From contig NZ_JAODBU010000002.1 of the NCBI RefSeq assembly GCF_025336545.1, forward strand, positions 1 to 64,000: a stretch of 64,000 nt of DNA. The letters run 5' to 3'. This document shows, piece after piece, positions 25,396-34,217 of the stretch. Both the position numbers and the translations under genes were made by a program. Under the pieces are notes generated by a model. It did not search any database, was not told where the DNA came from, and worked only from the letters and a program-made list of their open reading frames with translations. Source of the DNA: Eubacterium_U album. Lineage in GTDB: Bacteria; Bacillota; Clostridia; Lachnospirales; Lachnospiraceae. Numbering within the stretch: the first letter of the stretch is position 1; each line of letters starts with the position of its first letter.

Positions 25396-26682
25396 GTGGG
25401 ACCCAGTGACATAGCTATGCTATGTGTATTATTAGTTTTAATTTTACTATCTGCATTTTTTTCATCTGCAGAAACGGCTTTAACAACAGTTAATAAGATG
25501 CGTATTCGTATGTTAGTTGATGATGGCAATAAACGTGCCCTTATCCTTGATAAAGTAATAAAGCATCAGTCAAAAATGCTTAGCACCGTTTTAATAGGAA
25601 ACAACATAGTAAATATAGGTGCCTCTGCTATTTCCACTTTATTTGTACAAAATGTATTTGGAAATATATATGTAAGTATCGGCACGTTCGTTCTTACTTT
25701 TGTTGTATTGATTTTTGGTGAAATAATTCCAAAGACAGTTGCCGGTATTCATTCAGAAAATGTAGCACTTTCATACGCAAGAGTTATTTCAATTCTTATG
25801 TTTGTTTTAACTCCTATCATTTTTATAATTGATAATTTTTCAAAATTAATTTTAATGATATTACGTGTTGATACGTCATCAAAATCTTCTCATTTTACAG
25901 AAGATGAATTAAGAACAATTATGGATGTAAGTCAGGAAGAAGGAATCATCGAGTCCGAAGAATTAGACATGATTAACAATGTGTTTGATTTTGGTGACGC
26001 AAGAGCTAAAGACATCATGGTTCCAAAGGTTGACATATCAATGATAAGTACTACTACAACTTACGATGAATTGTTAGATTTAGTTAAACGTGATAAATTT
26101 ACACGAATTCCTGTTTATAAAGACAGCACTGACAACATAATAGGTGTTATAAATATCAAAGATATGATTATTAATCATGTCACAAAAGATAATTTCAAAC
26201 TTGAAGAATTAATGCGTGAGCCTTATTATACTTACGCACAAAAAGAACTTAACAATCTTCTTATTGAAATGCGTGATAATGACACAAGTCTATGTATTGT
26301 CCTTGATGAATATGGTTTAGCTGAAGGGTTGATTACACTTGAAGATATTATCGAAGAGATTGTTGGTGAAATACGAGACGAATTTGATGAAGACGAAAAA
26401 CGTGTCATTAGAAAAATAAATGAAAATCAATATATCGTTGAAGGTTCTATCAACCTTGATGATTTAAACGATCAGTTAGGGTTAGATATTGATTCTGAGC
26501 ATTACGAGTCAATTGGCGGGCTCATAATCGAAAACCTTGAGCGTCTTCCTGATATTGGCGACAGTGTTACTATTGGTAACTGCACATTAAAAGTAGAAAA
26601 AATGGATGATAAACGTATCGACTCTGTTCGAATTACAATACATCCTATAAAGAAAGATAACCCTGATGAACAGGAGCAATAA
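25396..26682 (+). CDS. Hemolysin-family CNNM/CBS transporter-associated protein
   Basis: A 428-residue protein with an N-terminal CNNM/DUF21 membrane domain (about 1-190; SAFFSSAETALTTVNK, FGEIIPKTVAG). A CBS pair follows (about 205-335; ARAKDIMVPKVDISMI, FTRIPVYKDSTDNIIGVINI), then a CorC_HlyC domain (YIVEGSINLDDLNDQLGLDI). Such proteins are linked with magnesium or other divalent-cation efflux; 'hemolysin' is a historical name and no toxin role is implied. Translation starts at GTG with AAGGAG seven bases upstream. It is monocistronic, divergent from the SCIFF operon and convergent with purine phosphorylase. Confidence 0.92.
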   Translation: MGPSDIAMLCVLLVLILLSAFFSSAETALTTVNKMRIRMLVDDGNKRALILDKVIKHQSKMLSTVLIGNNIVNIGASAISTLFVQNVFGNIYVSIGTFVLTFVVLIFGEIIPKTVAGIHSENVALSYARVISILMFVLTPIIFIIDNFSKLILMILRVDTSSKSSHFTEDELRTIMDVSQEEGIIESEELDMINNVFDFGDARAKDIMVPKVDISMISTTTTYDELLDLVKRDKFTRIPVYKDSTDNIIGVINIKDMIINHVTKDNFKLEELMREPYYTYAQKELNNLLIEMRDNDTSLCIVLDEYGLAEGLITLEDIIEEIVGEIRDEFDEDEKRVIRKINENQYIVEGSINLDDLNDQLGLDIDSEHYESIGGLIIENLERLPDIGDSVTIGNCTLKVEKMDDKRIDSVRITIHPIKKDNPDEQEQ

Positions 26683-26714
26683 AAAAGTGCCGGGATTTAA
26701 TCTCCCGGCATTTT
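26683..26714. terminator. Bidirectional terminator
   Basis: GTGCCGGGA pairs with TCTCCCGGCA, flanked by A and T runs, between two converging genes. Confidence 0.85.
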
Positions 26715-26719
26715 CTATT

Positions 26720-27550
26720 CTATATAATTCCCTTTAAGAGTGTTTCAAAATCTTTAGCCACTTTAGAAGCTACTTCTTTAACCTCTTCATCATTTAATTC
26801 CTTATCTGACAAGCCTGCTGCTTTATTTGTTATGCAACTTATACCACACACTTTTATTTGAAGATAATTTGCAACCATTGCTTCAACTGCTGTACTCATT
26901 CCAACTGCATCTGCTCCAAGCTTTTTATACATTTGTATTTCTGCAGGAGTTTCATAATTAGGTCCGGTAGTCTGCAAATAAACACCTTCTTTTAATTCAA
27001 TATTCTCTCTATCCGCTACGCTTCTAATTACCTGTTGCAATTTTTTATTATATACGCATGACATATCAGGAAATCTTAGGCCAAATCTTTCATCATTTTT
27101 TCCAATTAAAGGTGACGGAACAAATGAAGTAATGTGATCTGTAATCATCATAAGATTTCCTACTTCAAAGTTGTCTCCTATACCGCCTGCAGCATTTGTA
27201 AGTATTATTTTTTTAGTTCCCATTAATTTCATAAAATATATTGGAGTCACTACTTCTTTCATGCTATATCCTTCATAATAATGAATTCTTCCCTCCATTA
27301 CTATTACCGCCTTATTATTTATATAGCCAAAAAGCATCCTTCCCTTATGTCCTGTATTTGTCGTTATAGGGAAACCTTCTATCTCACTATACTTAATACT
27401 CTTTACATCTTCTATATTATTAGCGAACCCACCTAATCCTGAGCCTAAAATTATGGCTGTTATTTCTTCATTTTTGCAAAATTCTTTTAATGATAGTTTT
27501 TCTTTTACCTGTGTACACATTTTTTCTATTGTTTCATAAAATAATTCCAT
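26720..27550 (-). CDS. Purine-nucleoside phosphorylase
   Basis: A 276-residue trimeric-type (class II) PNP that splits inosine/guanosine to base and ribose-1-phosphate. Key segments are ILGSGLGGFAN, the phosphate-binding TNTGHKGRMLFGYI with VMEGRIHYYEGY, LTNAAGGIGDNFEVG, and the purine-site YLQTTGPNYETPAEI with GADAVGMSTAVE. I start at ATG 27550 because AGAAGG lies upstream at usual distance; the in-frame ATG at 27562 overlaps that ribosome site. It is a single gene, convergent with the CNNM gene. Confidence 0.93.
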   Translation of the reverse strand: MELFYETIEKMCTQVKEKLSLKEFCKNEEITAIILGSGLGGFANNIEDVKSIKYSEIEGFPITTNTGHKGRMLFGYINNKAVIVMEGRIHYYEGYSMKEVVTPIYFMKLMGTKKIILTNAAGGIGDNFEVGNLMMITDHITSFVPSPLIGKNDERFGLRFPDMSCVYNKKLQQVIRSVADRENIELKEGVYLQTTGPNYETPAEIQMYKKLGADAVGMSTAVEAMVANYLQIKVCGISCITNKAAGLSDKELNDEEVKEVASKVAKDFETLLKGII

Positions 27551-27766
27551 AATATACACCATCCTTCTAAATTAAATAACTACTAAATTATCTCAATCAC
27601 TATTTTTATCAATTACATCTATTATAAAGACTCAAATTCATTTTTATATTTAAAGGAAATCAGATTTAATTATATCACATTTTCGTTTTTTCACGAACTT
27701 TTCCACTAGTTTTTTTTTAACTTTAAAATCTTTTCTATTTTTCTGTATATTTTTGCACTTTTTTAC

Positions 27767-27795
27767 TTGAATATTTTGTCTTATTACCTTATCAT
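27767..27795 (+). promoter_or_regulatory. Promoter for pyrBI
   Basis: TTGAAT and TATCAT with 17 bases between, starting the transcript about 25 bases before the pyrB ATG. The leader is too short for an attenuator or PyrR-binding stem-loop. Confidence 0.65.
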
Positions 27796-27829
27796 ATTGT
27801 GTAGAAAAAAATTGGATAAGGAGGAAATT

Positions 27830-28744
27830 ATGCGACATTTAATTAGTCCTCTGGATTTTTCTGTAGAAGAGCTTGACGATTTACTTGATCTTGCATCTGA
27901 CATTGAAAAGAACCCAGACAAATATAAAGAAGCCTGCAAAGGTAAAAAAATCGCAACTTTATTCTATGAACCAAGTACAAGAACACGTCTTAGTTTTGAG
28001 GCTGCCATGATTAACTTAGGTGGCAGTGTTTTAGGATTTTCTTCAGCTGATTCAAGTTCAGCCTCCAAAGGAGAAAGTGTTTCTGATACTATTCGAATTA
28101 TTTCATGTTACGCTGATATTTGTGCAATGCGTCATCCTAAAGAAGGTGCTCCTTTAGTTGCAGCATCTAAATCATCTATTCCCGTAATCAACGCAGGTGA
28201 TGGCGGACATCAGCATCCAACTCAGACTCTCACAGATTTAATGACAATAAGATCCTTAAAAGGACGTTTAAACAATCTCACAATCGGTCTTTGTGGTGAC
28301 TTAAAATTCGGACGAACAGTTCATTCACTTATAAATGCACTTTTAAGATATGAAAATATATCATTTGTTCTTATCTCACCACCGGAATTACGAGTTCCAG
28401 AATATATAAGAGAAAACTTAACAAAAGCCGGTGCACCTTTTAAAGAAGTGACAAAACTTGAAGATGTTATGAGTGACTTAGATATTTTATACATGACACG
28501 TGTACAAAAGGAACGTTTCTTTAACGAAGAAGACTATATTAGAATGAAAGACAGTTATATTTTAGATAAAAGAAAAATGAAACTTGCAAAAGATGATATG
28601 CTCGTACTTCATCCACTTCCTCGTGTAAATGAAATATCTGTTGAGGTAGATGACGACCCACGTGCTGTATATTTTAAGCAGGTTCAATACGGAGTTTACG
28701 TTCGTATGGCTCTTATTCTCACACTTTTGGAGGTGAAAATATGA
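27830..28744 (+). CDS. pyrB: Aspartate carbamoyltransferase catalytic subunit
   Basis: A 304-residue enzyme joining carbamoyl phosphate (made by CarAB, 46459-50731) and aspartate. Carbamoyl-phosphate motif FYEPSTRTRLSFEAAM and the 80s-loop region GFSSADSSSASKGES are intact. GDGGHQHPTQTLTDLMT, the aspartate loop LYMTRVQKERF and HPLPRVNEI complete the site. The start at 27830 follows AAGGAGG; an upstream in-frame ATG at 27767 lies in the promoter and is discounted. The stop overlaps the pyrI start by 4 bases, giving the pyrBI pair whose holoenzyme is allosterically regulated. Confidence 0.97.
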   Translation: MRHLISPLDFSVEELDDLLDLASDIEKNPDKYKEACKGKKIATLFYEPSTRTRLSFEAAMINLGGSVLGFSSADSSSASKGESVSDTIRIISCYADICAMRHPKEGAPLVAASKSSIPVINAGDGGHQHPTQTLTDLMTIRSLKGRLNNLTIGLCGDLKFGRTVHSLINALLRYENISFVLISPPELRVPEYIRENLTKAGAPFKEVTKLEDVMSDLDILYMTRVQKERFFNEEDYIRMKDSYILDKRKMKLAKDDMLVLHPLPRVNEISVEVDDDPRAVYFKQVQYGVYVRMALILTLLEVKI

Positions 28745-29181
28745 TAAATGTAGACCAGATTAACAACGGATTTGTATTAGACCACATTCAGGCAGGTCGT
28801 GCAATGGCAATCTACAAATACCTTGGATTAGACAAATTAGATTATCAGGTTGCCATTATAAAAAATGCACGTAGTGCTGTTATGGGTAAAAAAGATATAA
28901 TTAAAGTCGAAGGTCCTTTAGACATTGTTGATTTTGATGTTTTAGGATTTATCGACCACAATATAACAGTAAATATTATAAAAGACGGTGTTTTAACAGA
29001 TAAAAAAGAATTACATTTACCTGATTCAATCACAAATGTTCTTCACTGTAAAAACCCTCGTTGCATTACTTCTATCGAGCAGGAATTAAAACACATATTT
29101 ATATTAACTGATAAAGAAAAAGGATTGTACAGTTGTAAATACTGTGAAGAAAAACAGGGAATTCTTTGGGAAAAATTATAA
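28741..29181 (+). CDS. pyrI: Aspartate carbamoyltransferase regulatory subunit
   Basis: A 146-residue subunit that binds nucleotide effectors and confers feedback control on PyrB. The N-terminal nucleotide domain begins NGFVLDHIQAGRAMAIYKYL. The C-terminal zinc site has four Cys in CKNPRCI and CKYCEEK. Typical enteric PyrI is about 153 residues, so it is full length. It overlaps pyrB by 4 bases (ATGA). A terminator follows at 29194-29222, shared with rnpB. Confidence 0.96.
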   Translation: MINVDQINNGFVLDHIQAGRAMAIYKYLGLDKLDYQVAIIKNARSAVMGKKDIIKVEGPLDIVDFDVLGFIDHNITVNIIKDGVLTDKKELHLPDSITNVLHCKNPRCITSIEQELKHIFILTDKEKGLYSCKYCEEKQGILWEKL

Positions 29182-29193
29182 TCTATGCAAATT

Positions 29194-29222
29194 AAAAAAT
29201 CAGCCGGGTTGGCTGATTTTTT
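29194..29222. terminator. Bidirectional terminator for pyrBI and rnpB
   Basis: AAAAAATCAGCC/GGCTGATTTTTT with a GGGTT loop: strong intrinsic terminator in either direction. Confidence 0.9.
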
Positions 29223-29230
29223 TATATTAA

Positions 29231-29575
29231 TGAGTAGGACTGTAAGCCGGGTTATGTCATGAATGGTCATCTATCTAGACATATTGTTACCAATATGTTC
29301 AAGCGACCTACCCGAAAGCAAGCGGGCCACTTTATGCTTTCTGTTCAGTCTTGCTTCGAATGGGGTTTACAATGCCCTTTCTGTTACCAAAAAGGCGGTA
29401 GTCTCTTACACTGCCCTTTCACCCTTACCGGAGAATATCCGGCGGTCTGCTCTCTGTTGCACTTTCCTGGGAGTCACCTCCACCGGCCGTTAGCCGGCAT
29501 CCTGCCCTATGAAGCCCGGACTTTCCTCGTCTGCGTCCTTTCGGCAATAGCATCCGCGACCATTTATCCTACTCA
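29231..29575 (-). ncRNA. rnpB: RNase P RNA (type A)
   Basis: The catalytic RNA that trims tRNA 5' ends. On the minus strand the diagnostic GAGGAAAGTCCGGGCT occurs near the 5' end, and the universal GAACATATT region, GGGTAGGTCGCTTGAAC and the 3' CCCGGCTTACAGTCC follow in order. The ends form P1 (TGAGTAGGA with TCCTACTCA), which sets the limits used here. The GGTAGGTCGCTTGA element indicates the ancestral type A rather than the Bacillus type B. Exact ends are estimated from P1 pairing. Reading frames that cross it are spurious. Confidence 0.95.
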
Positions 29576-29597
29576 CAAATAACTACAATATCATAAA

Positions 29598-31253
29598 TCA
29601 TACTTTAAAGCAACTTCCACCTGTAAATTCCCTAAGCAAAGAATTGTTTGGAACATTCTCATTTGAAGTTCCAACAACATAATCTAAAAACTTAAGAAGT
29701 CTTTTTGCTTCTAAATATTCTTCTGCATCTTTTGGCACACTAAACAATGCCGGTTCAGCATACTGCTTAAGTACCGCAAGTTCATAAACTAACGCTGAAT
29801 TAAATATCGCATCTGCACATTCCTGATATGGGAAAATATTGTTTTCCTCTCCTCTTCTTACGCGGTGCCACATTTCTATAGTTGCTGCAGCAGATGTGCC
29901 TCTTGTTCTTGCATCCCTTACAATTCTTCTTATAAGACGTAAATCCGTTGTAGGAATTCTATTATGTTCATCTACATTAAGTGGTGTAAGTGCACTTACA
30001 TAAATTTTAAATTTAGATTCATTTGGCAATGAATATGACATCTTATCATTAAGGCAATGAATTCCTTCTATAACAAGAATATCGTCATCATTAAGTTTCA
30101 AATAATCTTTGTGATACTCTCTTTTTCCTGTAACGAAATTAAATTCAGGCATTTCAACCTTTTCACCTTTTAATAGTCGCTCCATAATCTCGTTAAACAA
30201 CTTTACATCTAAAGCTTCAATCACTTCATAATCCAACTTTCCATCTTCATCTACCGGAGTATCTTCTCTATTTTTAAAGAAGTTATCAACCGGAATTGGA
30301 TGCGGCTTTAATCCCTGTGCCATAAGCTGAATTGATAATCTATGTGAAAATGAAGTCTTGCCTGAGGATGAAGGACCTGCTATCATAACAAATTTAACAC
30401 CCTGTCTATTCGCTATTTCTGTCGCAATGTCAGCAATTTTCTTTTCCTGCAAAGCTTCCTGAACAAGCATAATATTTCCGATTGTTCCATTTGTTATTTT
30501 GTCATTTACGGCTCCAATTGTAGGAACCCCCATCATCTCTCCCCACTGTGTAGCTTCCTTTAATACTTCAAATACCTTTTCCTGTGGTTTAAATTCAGGC
30601 ACCTTATCAGGCTCTTCTTTTGTAGGCATCTGAAGCACAAAACCATTGTCATATTGTATTAATTTAAAATATTTAAGTACTCCTGTTGAATATGTCATAT
30701 ATCCATAATAGTAATCATCGAATCCACCCATATGATATACATTTACACGGGATGATCTTCTGTACTTAAATAAATTTTCCTTGTCATACATTCCAAGTTC
30801 TCCGAAAAGCTTAATTGCTTCATCTGTCGACAAGGATTCCTTTGTTATAAGAACATCTTTTTCAACTAAGCCTCTCATTTCAGCTTCAACACTATCAAGC
30901 AATTTCTGCGTAACTGTAACTTTTCCATAAATTCGACAAAAATATCCTTTACTTACAGAATACTGTACTGATATTTTGTCTATGTTCTCACCGTCACACA
31001 CTTTGTAAAATGCTTTCATCATTAAAAATGTCATAGAACGTCTGTAACAGTCATTACCAATCTTAGTATCCGTTGTAATAAACTTAACTTCACAGTCCTC
31101 ATCAACTTTCTTTGATAATTCACACAAAACTCCATCGCATTCTGCTAAAACAATATCATTTGAATACTGATTTTTAAAATCTTTAGCAATTTCATACAAT
31201 GTTGTCTTACTTGTATATTCTTTTTCCATAGAACCTACTTTGACTTTAACCAT
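29598..31253 (-). CDS. TGS-domain nucleoside (uridine) kinase
   Basis: A 551-residue protein. Residues 1-60 look like a TGS domain and the next 200 resemble the threonyl-tRNA synthetase editing/linker domain (SMTFLMMKAFYKVCDGENID, YYYGYMTYSTGV). The C-terminal half is a uridine kinase-like P-loop kinase with GPSSSGKTSFSHRL, ...PVDNFFKNREDTP and GIHCLND. This fusion is a recurrent clostridial protein annotated nucleoside kinase; the substrate is not proven. Its start overlaps the trmK stop by 8 bases, so the two are translationally coupled. Confidence 0.9.
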   Translation of the reverse strand: MVKVKVGSMEKEYTSKTTLYEIAKDFKNQYSNDIVLAECDGVLCELSKKVDEDCEVKFITTDTKIGNDCYRRSMTFLMMKAFYKVCDGENIDKISVQYSVSKGYFCRIYGKVTVTQKLLDSVEAEMRGLVEKDVLITKESLSTDEAIKLFGELGMYDKENLFKYRRSSRVNVYHMGGFDDYYYGYMTYSTGVLKYFKLIQYDNGFVLQMPTKEEPDKVPEFKPQEKVFEVLKEATQWGEMMGVPTIGAVNDKITNGTIGNIMLVQEALQEKKIADIATEIANRQGVKFVMIAGPSSSGKTSFSHRLSIQLMAQGLKPHPIPVDNFFKNREDTPVDEDGKLDYEVIEALDVKLFNEIMERLLKGEKVEMPEFNFVTGKREYHKDYLKLNDDDILVIEGIHCLNDKMSYSLPNESKFKIYVSALTPLNVDEHNRIPTTDLRLIRRIVRDARTRGTSAAATIEMWHRVRRGEENNIFPYQECADAIFNSALVYELAVLKQYAEPALFSVPKDAEEYLEAKRLLKFLDYVVGTSNENVPNNSLLREFTGGSCFKV

Positions 31254-31932
31254 TCAAACCCCTTGCCTTTCTGTTTAACTTGCGTAACCGGCGAATTTCA
31301 ATGTTTCGTCCTATTACGCTGTCATTACAATCCAAAACATCTAAAATCTGTGTGTATTTTTCATATTCTTTATCAAGGAACTCCTTAAATACATCACTTT
31401 GTTTTTCAATCAAACATCTTCCATAAATTAATTCTTCCGGTGAATATTTGTTCTGTTCTCTTCCCGGAACCACCTTCATAATTGTATAATATTTGCCATT
31501 ATCTTTAACCATTGTTTCATCAATAATTTTCCAATTATTCTCCATCATGTTCTTTCTAACAAAATCCTTATCAGAATGAGGTGATAAAATCATCTCTTTA
31601 AGCGTTCCGATAACCGGAGAATTTTTTATAATGTCAATCATAAGTTCTCCACCCATTCCTGCGATAACAACTGACTGAACCATGCCCGGCTCAAGTTTTT
31701 CCATTCCATTTGACTGAATTGCTTTAATCTTATCCTGCAATTCTTCCATATGGATATTTTCTGTCGCCCTATCAATTGGGCCCTTATTAATATCCATTGC
31801 ATATGCTTTCGGTGCGATTTTGTTCTTAGTTAAATAAATTGGAATATATCCATGATCTGTTCCTATGTCTGCCACCACATATCCCGGTGTAACCATGTCT
31901 GCAACTGCCTGTAGTCTTTTTGATAATGTCAT
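31246..31932 (-). CDS. trmK: tRNA (adenine-22-N1)-methyltransferase
   Basis: A 228-residue class I SAM methyltransferase (COG2384). The SAM loop is seen in VADIGTDHGYIPIYL, motif IV in VVIAGMGGELMIDII, and the family-typical LSPHSDKDFVRKNM follows. It methylates A22 in bacterial tRNAs. In Firmicutes it normally sits after dnaG-rpoD; here it follows dnaG by only 16 bases and rpoD is missing from the slot. It overlaps the TGS-kinase gene by 8 bases. Confidence 0.93.
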   Translation of the reverse strand: MTLSKRLQAVADMVTPGYVVADIGTDHGYIPIYLTKNKIAPKAYAMDINKGPIDRATENIHMEELQDKIKAIQSNGMEKLEPGMVQSVVIAGMGGELMIDIIKNSPVIGTLKEMILSPHSDKDFVRKNMMENNWKIIDETMVKDNGKYYTIMKVVPGREQNKYSPEELIYGRCLIEKQSDVFKEFLDKEYEKYTQILDVLDCNDSVIGRNIEIRRLRKLNRKARGLNG

Positions 31933-31948
31933 TTGTACAACTCCTGAT

Positions 31949-33709
31949 TTAATTTAATGTAATGTGTATTTTTCCAAGCTGTGCTTTAGCCTGAATTATA
32001 TTCTGCATCTCAGAAATATCTGTTGCATTTTTTGCCCTGTCATCAAGGCTTTTCTTTTTTATAAGAATCACTGCATCATTAACTGCTTTTTCCTTTTCCT
32101 GCATAGTCAGATTTTGATTTATAAGTGGCGAATTAAACAATGCTGCCACTTTCTTATGCTCATCCTCATCTTGGAAATTGTCAATTATTTTTGCAGGATT
32201 TGCTTCATTTTCTTCCATCTGTGCCCAAAAAATGCCTGCCACTCTTTTATAAAAATCATCAGAAAAATCTGAAGGCGAAACATACTTTGCAACACATTCA
32301 AAAATATTTTTTTCTTCAATAAGCCAGGTTAACAAAATCTGCTGTGCAAGCACTACTGCCTCTTCCTTTTCTTTATTTCCTGACTTAATTGTTTCTTTTT
32401 CTTCTCTTTGTTTCTTTCCAATGTAATTAAGACCTTTCTTCTTGACAAGCTGTCTTAATCCATCTAACGGAATATTAAAAGTTCTGCATACTGATTCAAG
32501 ATAGTTATTTCTTTCTATCTCATCTTCAAATTCCAAAAGCATATCTGCTACTTTATTATGAAATTCTGTCTTTTCAGATGGATCATATAAATTATATTCG
32601 TTCATAAGTGTTCCAACCTGGAATATAAAATAATTAGTAGCCTTCTCTATTCTTTCTTCATACGCTTCAGGTCCTAATGCTTTAATAAACTCATCAGGGT
32701 CTTTATAAGGCTTCATGCTTAATACTTTGATTGAAAGTCCGGCTTCTCTTAAAATAGGTATGGCTCTTAAAGCCGCTTTTATTCCCGCTCCATCGCTGTC
32801 AAATGTAAGGACAACCTCTTTTGCATATCTCTTAATAAGCGACGCATGACCTGAAGTAAATGATGTTCCAAGTGCAGCTACCGCATTATTAAATCCTGCC
32901 TGATGAAGAGATATAACATCCATATATCCCTCACAGATAAGTAAATAATCCTTTCTGCTTGTTCTTGCAATATTAAGTCCATATAAATTACGGCTTTTAT
33001 CAAAAACCTTTGTTTCAGGAGAATTTAAGTATTTAGGCTTACCATCACCCATAACTCTTCCACCAAAGGCAATAACTTTATTATTTACATCCATAATAGG
33101 AAACATTACCCTGTTCCAGAATTTATCATGAACGCCCTTTTCTTCAAATGTAAATAATCCTGTTTCCTTTAAAATGTCATCCTTATATCCTTTGCTTTTC
33201 ATATATTTATATAATGAATCACTGTATTTATCAGAATATCCAAGTCCAAAACCTGTAATTGTGTTATCTGACAATTCTCTTCCACGCAAATAATGATATG
33301 CCAAAGCACCTTTTTCGGATTTAAGCATATAATAATAAAATTTCGCTGCCAAAGTGTTTATTGTTAATATTTGAGATCTTTTATCTGCATTCTCCTTTTC
33401 TTCCTTTGACCTGGTAACCTGTGGCAATTCTATTCCTGCTCTGGAAGCTAACATCTGAACTGCTTCTATGAAAGAGTAGTTTTCATATTTCATTACAAAT
33501 GAAATAACATTTCCTCCTTCACCACATCCGAAACAATAATACATTTGTTTTCCCGGAGAAACAGAAAAAGACGGTGATTTTTCATTATGAAATGGACAAA
33601 GTCCAAAATAATTAGCACCTTTCTTCTGTAATTTAACATATTCACTTATTACATCTACTATGTCATTTTGATTTCTTACTTCTTCTATTATTTCATCAGG
33701 ATAAAACAT
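31949..33709 (-). CDS. dnaG: DNA primase
   Basis: A 586-residue replication primase. Order: N-terminal CHC2 zinc finger (GLCPFHNEKSPSFSV, CFGCGEGGNVISF), catalytic core with YLNSPETKVFDKS and TOPRIM motifs (LICEGYMDVISL, LTFDSDGAGIKAA). The C-terminal helicase-binding region is divergent and Lys/Glu-rich. Full length for Firmicutes. GAGGAACAAT precedes ATG. Downstream is trmK rather than the usual rpoD, so the macromolecular-synthesis operon is shortened here. Confidence 0.96.
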   Translation of the reverse strand: MFYPDEIIEEVRNQNDIVDVISEYVKLQKKGANYFGLCPFHNEKSPSFSVSPGKQMYYCFGCGEGGNVISFVMKYENYSFIEAVQMLASRAGIELPQVTRSKEEKENADKRSQILTINTLAAKFYYYMLKSEKGALAYHYLRGRELSDNTITGFGLGYSDKYSDSLYKYMKSKGYKDDILKETGLFTFEEKGVHDKFWNRVMFPIMDVNNKVIAFGGRVMGDGKPKYLNSPETKVFDKSRNLYGLNIARTSRKDYLLICEGYMDVISLHQAGFNNAVAALGTSFTSGHASLIKRYAKEVVLTFDSDGAGIKAALRAIPILREAGLSIKVLSMKPYKDPDEFIKALGPEAYEERIEKATNYFIFQVGTLMNEYNLYDPSEKTEFHNKVADMLLEFEDEIERNNYLESVCRTFNIPLDGLRQLVKKKGLNYIGKKQREEKETIKSGNKEKEEAVVLAQQILLTWLIEEKNIFECVAKYVSPSDFSDDFYKRVAGIFWAQMEENEANPAKIIDNFQDEDEHKKVAALFNSPLINQNLTMQEKEKAVNDAVILIKKKSLDDRAKNATDISEMQNIIQAKAQLGKIHITLN

Positions 33710-33881
33710 ATTGTTCCTCCACTCATATTAATAAGCATTGCCTCTCCATTTGGTTGGCGGTCATTAGTTAAAAGCATTCATTAGAAACGAACTTCGTTTA
33801 TTTTGTTAATTTCTATAATTACTAACTGATATTATACAACAAAATCAGCTATGTATCAGATATTTTTTTACAACTTTTTTC

Positions 33882-33940
33882 ATTATAACGATTAAAAATA
33901 CCATTTCAAAAATTGAAATGGTATTTTTAATCGTTATAAT
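33882..33940. repeat. Perfect 28-bp palindrome
   Basis: ATTATAACGATTAAAAATAC (33882-33901, continuing to 33909) is matched exactly by its complement at 33913-33940 around an AAA loop. There is no U-run on the minus side, so it is not a standard terminator for the tRNA 16 bases away. Confidence 0.85.
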
Positions 33941-33955
33941 TTTAATCAAAACAAA

Positions 33956-34039
33956 TGCAGTCGATGGGACTTGAACCCACACTTTCTTGCGAAAACATGA
34001 ACCTGAATCATGCGCGTATACCAATTCCGCCACGACTGC
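33956..34039 (-). tRNA. tRNA-Leu(CAG)
   Basis: An 84-nt class II tRNA on minus. Acceptor GCAGTCG pairs with CGACTGC, with discriminator A. The anticodon stem CATGA/TCATG encloses loop TTCAGGT, giving anticodon CAG (reads CUG). The extra arm TTTTCGCAAGAAA fits leucine, as does GGTTCAAGTCC in the T arm. The CCA end is not encoded. Confidence 0.95.
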
Positions 34040-34217
34040 AAAAAGCCTCTTATTTGCTTAACTTTCTTAATTTTCATCCTATATATTACTATCATATTAT
34101 GCCGGAAATAGCAAGCATTTTTGCAAATAAGAGAGATGGATTATTTATCATAATTCATTTGAACTTTCCCTAATGCTAAATACATATATTTATACTCTGA
34201 ATCTACTCAATAACCTT

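Noticed and set aside
25396..26682. Hemolysin toxin
   Set aside because: CNNM/CBS/CorC-HlyC architecture is a membrane ion-homeostasis protein; the name is historical.
27663..27829. PyrR-type attenuator before pyrBI or carAB
   Set aside because: Promoters leave leaders of only about 25-30 bases and no anti-terminator/terminator pair is visible.
29259..29582. Plus-strand frames over 29259-29582
   Set aside because: They lie on the strand opposite RNase P RNA, whose conserved core explains the sequence.
33845..34033. 62-codon minus frame
   Set aside because: It reads through tRNA-Leu(CAG) and the palindrome.
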